Shown here: positions 60,659 through 64,000 of the stretch, in pieces
Numbering within the stretch: position 1 is the stretch's first letter
Layout of the letters: each line of letters opens with the position of its first letter
NCBI GenBank assembly: GCA_016710275.1
Contig: JADJXS010000001.1
Span: forward strand, 806,001 to 870,000
DNA length: 64,000 nt
Direction of reading: 5' to 3'
Source of the DNA: Phycisphaerales bacterium
Lineage (GTDB): Bacteria > Planctomycetota > Phycisphaerae > UBA1845 > Fen-1342
Position numbers and translations under genes: made by a program
Notes under the pieces: model-generated
What the model was told of the DNA's origin: nothing
Seen by the model: the letters and a program-made list of their open reading frames with translations, nothing else
Databases searched by the model: none

Positions 60659-61855
60659 ATGGCCGAAGACGTAATGGATCAGGTGGACGGCGGGCCGATC
60701 GACGTACCGATTGAGCCTGCCAAGACACGCGAGCCGTTCCTTAACAAGTATTTCAAAGCCGTCATCAAGATGAAGGTCTCCGACCTTCACCTCAAGGCGG
60801 ATTTTCCGCCGGCGGTTCGCGTGAAGGGCGTCTCCGGCGGCCGCACCAAGGGGGCGCTGCGCACGCTGACCGGCGGCCCGCTGGGCGAAGATCAGATCAT
60901 GAACGGGATCCTGGAGATCCTGAACGAGAAGCAGAAGAAGCTGTTTGAGGAGAAGGGCGCGATCGACTTCGCCCACGACGTCGGCCCGCCCGGCGACGCC
61001 GACCGCTTCCGCGTCAACGCATTTCTGCAGCGCGGCAAGCTCAGCGTGGCCGCCCGCCGCGTGACTCGCGAGATCAAGCGCTTCGATCAGTTGTTCCTGC
61101 CGCCGACGCTGGCGAAAATCTGCGAATTCCGCGAAGGCGTGGTGCTGCTGGCGGGCGTGACCGGCTCGGGCAAGTCCACGACCATCGCCTCGATGCTGGA
61201 CTGGATCAACGAGCGCGAGGCGGTGCACGTCGTCACGATCGAGGATCCGATCGAGTACCTGTTCACCGACAAGAAGGCACGCATCAACCAGCGCGAAGTC
61301 GGTATCGACGTGCTGTCGTTTCACGACGCGCTCAAGTACCTGATGCGCGAAGATCCCGACATCGTGCTGGTCGGCGAGATGCGCGACCTCGAGACGTTCG
61401 CCGCGGCCATTCACGCCGCCGAGACCGGCCACCTGGTCTTCGGCACGATTCACGCCTCCAGCGCTGCGCAGACCATCTCGCGCATTCTCGACCTGTTCCC
61501 CGAGTCCGAGCGCCGCGCCATGCGGCAGGCGCTGGAGTTCAACCTCAAGAGCGTGATCTGCCAGAAGCTGGTCCGCAGTTGCCACCCCTCGACGCCCGTG
61601 GTGCCCTGCGTCGAGATCATGATCTCGAACCCCTCGATCCGGAAGCTGATCCGCGAGGAGCGCGACAACGAGCTCGTTGACGTGATCCGCGCCAGCTACG
61701 ACGATGGCATGGTCGATTTCACGGAGCATCTGCGGCGCCTGGTGGAGACCGGATACATCGATCATGCGACGGCCTACGAGGCCGCTCCGAACCCCGACGA
61801 GCTGAAGATGGCCCTCAAGGGCATCCGCTCGTCCGGCGCAGGCATCCTGGGCTAG
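60659..61855 (+). CDS. pilT: PilT/PilU-type twitching motility ATPase
   Basis: 398 residues from ATG 60659, with GAGGG upstream. Residues ~30-130 are the PAS-like N-domain (MKVSDLHLKADFPPAVRVKG). The RecA-like ATPase has Walker A GVTGSGKS (166-173), Asp box TIEDPIEY (193-200), Walker B DIVLVGEMRD (234-243) and His box TGHLVFGTIHA (256-266); all are intact. It powers pilus retraction or a related type II/IV machine at the inner membrane. The next gene is a degenerate relative. Confidence 0.93.
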   Translation: MAEDVMDQVDGGPIDVPIEPAKTREPFLNKYFKAVIKMKVSDLHLKADFPPAVRVKGVSGGRTKGALRTLTGGPLGEDQIMNGILEILNEKQKKLFEEKGAIDFAHDVGPPGDADRFRVNAFLQRGKLSVAARRVTREIKRFDQLFLPPTLAKICEFREGVVLLAGVTGSGKSTTIASMLDWINEREAVHVVTIEDPIEYLFTDKKARINQREVGIDVLSFHDALKYLMREDPDIVLVGEMRDLETFAAAIHAAETGHLVFGTIHASSAAQTISRILDLFPESERRAMRQALEFNLKSVICQKLVRSCHPSTPVVPCVEIMISNPSIRKLIREERDNELVDVIRASYDDGMVDFTEHLRRLVETGYIDHATAYEAAPNPDELKMALKGIRSSGAGILG

Positions 61856-61951
61856 GAAAGCCCCCCGGGTGCAGGCGCGGCGCCGGCCGATCGACACCGG
61901 CCGCGCCGCCTCCGTCCGACCGGCCGCCCTCGCGCGGCGCCTGGAGAGACC

Positions 61952-63643
61952 ATGCTGCTCGAGTTCCACGGGCTGCTCGCGGCGCTGCCCGACGGCGTGT
62001 ACGTCAACCCCTTCAAGCTGCTGGGCATGACCGCGATGTTCACGCTCTGGGCGCTCTACGCCCAGTGGGTGGACAAGGACACCATCCGCGTCAACACGTT
62101 CCGCATCCTGTGGAACCTGATCACGCTGGCGCTCGGCTTCGTCACGCTGGTCACGCTGCTGCTCGTGCCGGATTTCCTGATCGGTTCGTTGATCTACGCG
62201 CTGTCGAACCTGGTGCTGGGTCTGGTCTACGTCGTTCACCGCAACGGCCTCGTCCAGGACGAGGACAAGGTCTGCACGCCGCAGCATTTCCAGCGCCTGA
62301 TGAAGGAGGGCTTCCGCTCCAAGAAGGGCGGCCCGAAGAAAGAGGTCAAGGAGCGCGTCCGCGTGACCGGCGCGGGAAAGAAAGTCGTCCAGATTCCCGA
62401 GGACGACGTCGAGCGCGAACACTACCGCCTGATGCAGGACCTGCTTTTCGATGCGTTGTGGCGCCGCGCCCAAACGGTCGAGATTGCTCCCAGTGGGCAG
62501 GCGGCCCGCGTCGCCTACCAGGTGGACGGCCTGCCGGTGGACCGCGACCCCATCGAGCGCGCCGACGCCGATGCGGCCATCACCTACTTCAAGAAGGTGG
62601 CCGGTCTGAACATCGAGGAGAAGCGCAGGCCGCAGGCCGGAAAGCTGATGGTCGCGATCGGCGAGAACAAGATGGACCTGGTTGTGCGGACGGACGGCTC
62701 CACGGCCGGCGAAAAGCTGCACCTGCGCTTCATCAGCTACGAGAAATCGCTGAAGGTCAAGGACCTGGGCTTCACTCCGGAACAGGAAGCCCAACTGACC
62801 GACCTGATGCACAACCGCGGCAAGGGGCTGGTGCTGCTTTCGGCGCCGGCCGCTTCCGGCCTGACGACGCTGGTCTACAGCCTCGCGCGCAGCCACGACG
62901 CATTTCTGATGAACATTCAGATGCTCGAGTACCGCCGCGACCTCGACATCGAGAACATCACGCAGAACCTGTTCACCCCCGCCGACGACAAGACCTTCTC
63001 CGGCGACCTGCAGAAGATGCTGCGAACCGACCCGGACATCATTCTGGTGCCCGAAGTCCGCGACAAGCAGACCGCCGTCATGTGCTGCGAAGCCGCCAAC
63101 CACAAGCAGAAGGTCTACGCCGGCCTGAACGCCGTCAGCGCGTCCGATGCCATCGGCAAGTGGATGCGCGTCGTCGGTGATAACGCCATGGTCAGCAAGG
63201 CGCTGGCCGCCGTTCTCAACGGCCGGCTGATCCGCAAGCTCTGCAGCGAATGCAAGCAGGCCTACCGCCCCGACGCGGCGACGCTCAAGAAAATGAACAT
63301 GCCGCCGGACAAGATCTTCTACCGCCCGCCCGAGGCGCAGGTGGACAAGCACGGCAACCCCATCATCTGCCAGAACTGCCAGGGCAGCGGGTATTTCGGC
63401 CGCGTCGGCGTCTACGAGGTGCTGGTCGTCGATGATGCGCTGCGCGCTGTGCTGCGCTCCGCCCGCAGCATCGCCGAGATCGAGGCGCAGATCGCCAAGT
63501 CGGGCGGCGTGGGGTTGCAAACCGCGGCGCTGCAGAAAGTCTACGACGGAACCACGAGCATCCAGGAAGTCCTGCGGGCCACCCGCACCCCGGAGCGCAG
63601 CGCCGCGCCGGCGGCTGCCGCTCCAACCGCCAAGGCCGGCTGA
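61952..63643 (+). CDS. Membrane-anchored GspE/PilB-like protein with degraded ATPase motifs
   Basis: 563 residues; ATG 61952 has GGAGAG upstream. Three N-terminal helices (residues ~22-95), unusual for this soluble family, precede the GspE N2-like and ATPase domains. At the P-loop the expected GxTGSGKTT is SAPAASGLTT (297-306): the Lys is Leu. The Walker B region is DIILVPEVRD (Pro for Gly), and the His box TGHL..STLHT is replaced by ANHKQKVYAGLNAVSASD, lacking both His. The zinc motif (CSEC ... CQNC) and C-terminal fold are kept. Probably non-catalytic; a partner or regulator of the adjacent PilT is a reasonable inference. Confidence 0.82.
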   Translation: MLLEFHGLLAALPDGVYVNPFKLLGMTAMFTLWALYAQWVDKDTIRVNTFRILWNLITLALGFVTLVTLLLVPDFLIGSLIYALSNLVLGLVYVVHRNGLVQDEDKVCTPQHFQRLMKEGFRSKKGGPKKEVKERVRVTGAGKKVVQIPEDDVEREHYRLMQDLLFDALWRRAQTVEIAPSGQAARVAYQVDGLPVDRDPIERADADAAITYFKKVAGLNIEEKRRPQAGKLMVAIGENKMDLVVRTDGSTAGEKLHLRFISYEKSLKVKDLGFTPEQEAQLTDLMHNRGKGLVLLSAPAASGLTTLVYSLARSHDAFLMNIQMLEYRRDLDIENITQNLFTPADDKTFSGDLQKMLRTDPDIILVPEVRDKQTAVMCCEAANHKQKVYAGLNAVSASDAIGKWMRVVGDNAMVSKALAAVLNGRLIRKLCSECKQAYRPDAATLKKMNMPPDKIFYRPPEAQVDKHGNPIICQNCQGSGYFGRVGVYEVLVVDDALRAVLRSARSIAEIEAQIAKSGGVGLQTAALQKVYDGTTSIQEVLRATRTPERSAAPAAAAPTAKAG

Positions 63644-63682
63644 ACCGCCCGACGCATGAGTCTTCGTCCGCGAGGTTGAACC

Positions 63683-64000
63683 ATGATTCTGAGCCTCATC
63701 GCCGTGCTGCTGATCGCCGGAATGACCTTCTACCATTCCATCTTCGGCCTGTTCAGCGGCCTCATCAACGCCTTCTGCACGATCATGTCGGTGTGCATCG
63801 CCTACGGCTATTTCGAGGCGCTGCATCACACGCTGACCGGCTCAGTGGGCATGCACCCGGCCTACTCCCTGCCGGTCGCCTTCGTCGGCCTGTTCGTGAT
63901 CTCCCTGCTGGTGCTCAGAACGCTGGCCGACAACCTGCTCCGCGGCAACGTCCGCGTGCCGGCGGCGGTGGACTGGGCCGGCGGCGGCGCCTGCGGCTTC
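63683..64000 (+). CDS. CvpA-like membrane protein (3' end outside window)
   Basis: The first 106 residues are visible. ATG 63683 has GAGG 8 bases upstream. Helices MILSLIAVLLIAGMTFYHSI, LINAFCTIMSVCIAYGYFEA and SLPVAFVGLFVISLLVL lead to LRTLADNLLRGNVRVPAAVD, then WAGGGACGF, a pattern of the CvpA/colicin V production family (helices followed by a conserved R...D......G..G). Codirectional with the PilT and GspE-like genes, 39 bases downstream. Function of CvpA homologues is poorly known. Confidence 0.65.
   Translation, partial: MILSLIAVLLIAGMTFYHSIFGLFSGLINAFCTIMSVCIAYGYFEALHHTLTGSVGMHPAYSLPVAFVGLFVISLLVLRTLADNLLRGNVRVPAAVDWAGGGACGF

Noticed and set aside
60149..63829. 1226-residue minus-strand frame opposite the ABC, PilT and GspE-like genes
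   Set aside because: It covers parts of three well-supported plus-strand genes and has shadow composition; no domain is recognisable.

Overview
The window is GC-rich (most genes near 68% GC where I hand-counted) and reads as a member of the Planctomycetota, probably a Phycisphaerae-like lineage. The clues are an N-terminal HCARCNYDL...CPECG ribbon protein, a secreted metalloprotease ending in dockerin-like NGDGFFNNFDIDPF / DASGSLTNFDIADF repeats, an Alternative Complex III plus caa3 oxidase super-operon, Tat-exported Gfo/Idh/MocA proteins and a NamZ-type muramidase. This assignment is inference; there is no rRNA or tRNA in the window.

Layout. 1-4.9 kb: end of a polysaccharide-type cluster (glycosyltransferase tail, asparagine synthetase, NodU/CmcH carbamoyltransferase) and a sugar-isomerase-like TIM barrel. 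5-19.9 kb: mixed single genes: ribbon protein, NamZ-SGNH fusion, SEC-C protein, lipoprotein, oxidoreductase, DprA, orphan OppD-type ATPase, metalloprotease, phosphotransferase, a Vps4/CdvC-type AAA ATPase with a MIT-like N-terminus, and a small secreted protein. 20.1-21.5 kb: GAF-SpoIIE phosphatase. 21.6-28.5 kb: compact minus-strand Mu-like capsid cassette (portal, GNAT, gpI protease, decoration protein, major capsid gpT, gp36) plus four small membrane or lipoprotein genes, with no terminase, tail, transposase or integrase. 28.9-35.1 kb: DUF5658-like protein, tandem ACT regulator, alaS, M32 carboxypeptidase. 35.5-37.3 kb: lower-GC three-lipoprotein operon (CsgG-like, DUF4810-like, GNA1162-like) between two 82-bp direct repeats. 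37.8-41.3 kb: ECF sigma factor, anti-sigma factor and exported PDZ protein. 41.4-43.9 kb: divergent heme A and heme O synthases. 44.0-58.5 kb: one minus-strand operon actA-actB(split)-actC-actDE-actF-small membrane protein-SCO-coxB-coxA-coxC-coxD-coxE, encoding quinol to cytochrome c to O2 electron transfer; the adjacent ctaA/ctaB supply its heme A. 58.8-60.5 kb: exported protein plus ABC ATPase. 60.6-64 kb: PilT-type ATPase, a membrane-anchored GspE/PilB relative with degraded nucleotide-binding motifs, and the start of a CvpA-like gene.

Four intergenic regions (13.1-13.5, 33.2-33.5, 35.2-35.5, 37.3-37.6 kb) are built from the same set of short perfect palindromes, a dispersed repeat family. 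The most unusual items are the capsid-only cassette, the bacterial MIT-AAA protein, the degenerate secretion ATPase next to PilT, the repeat-bounded lipoprotein operon and the split ActB.
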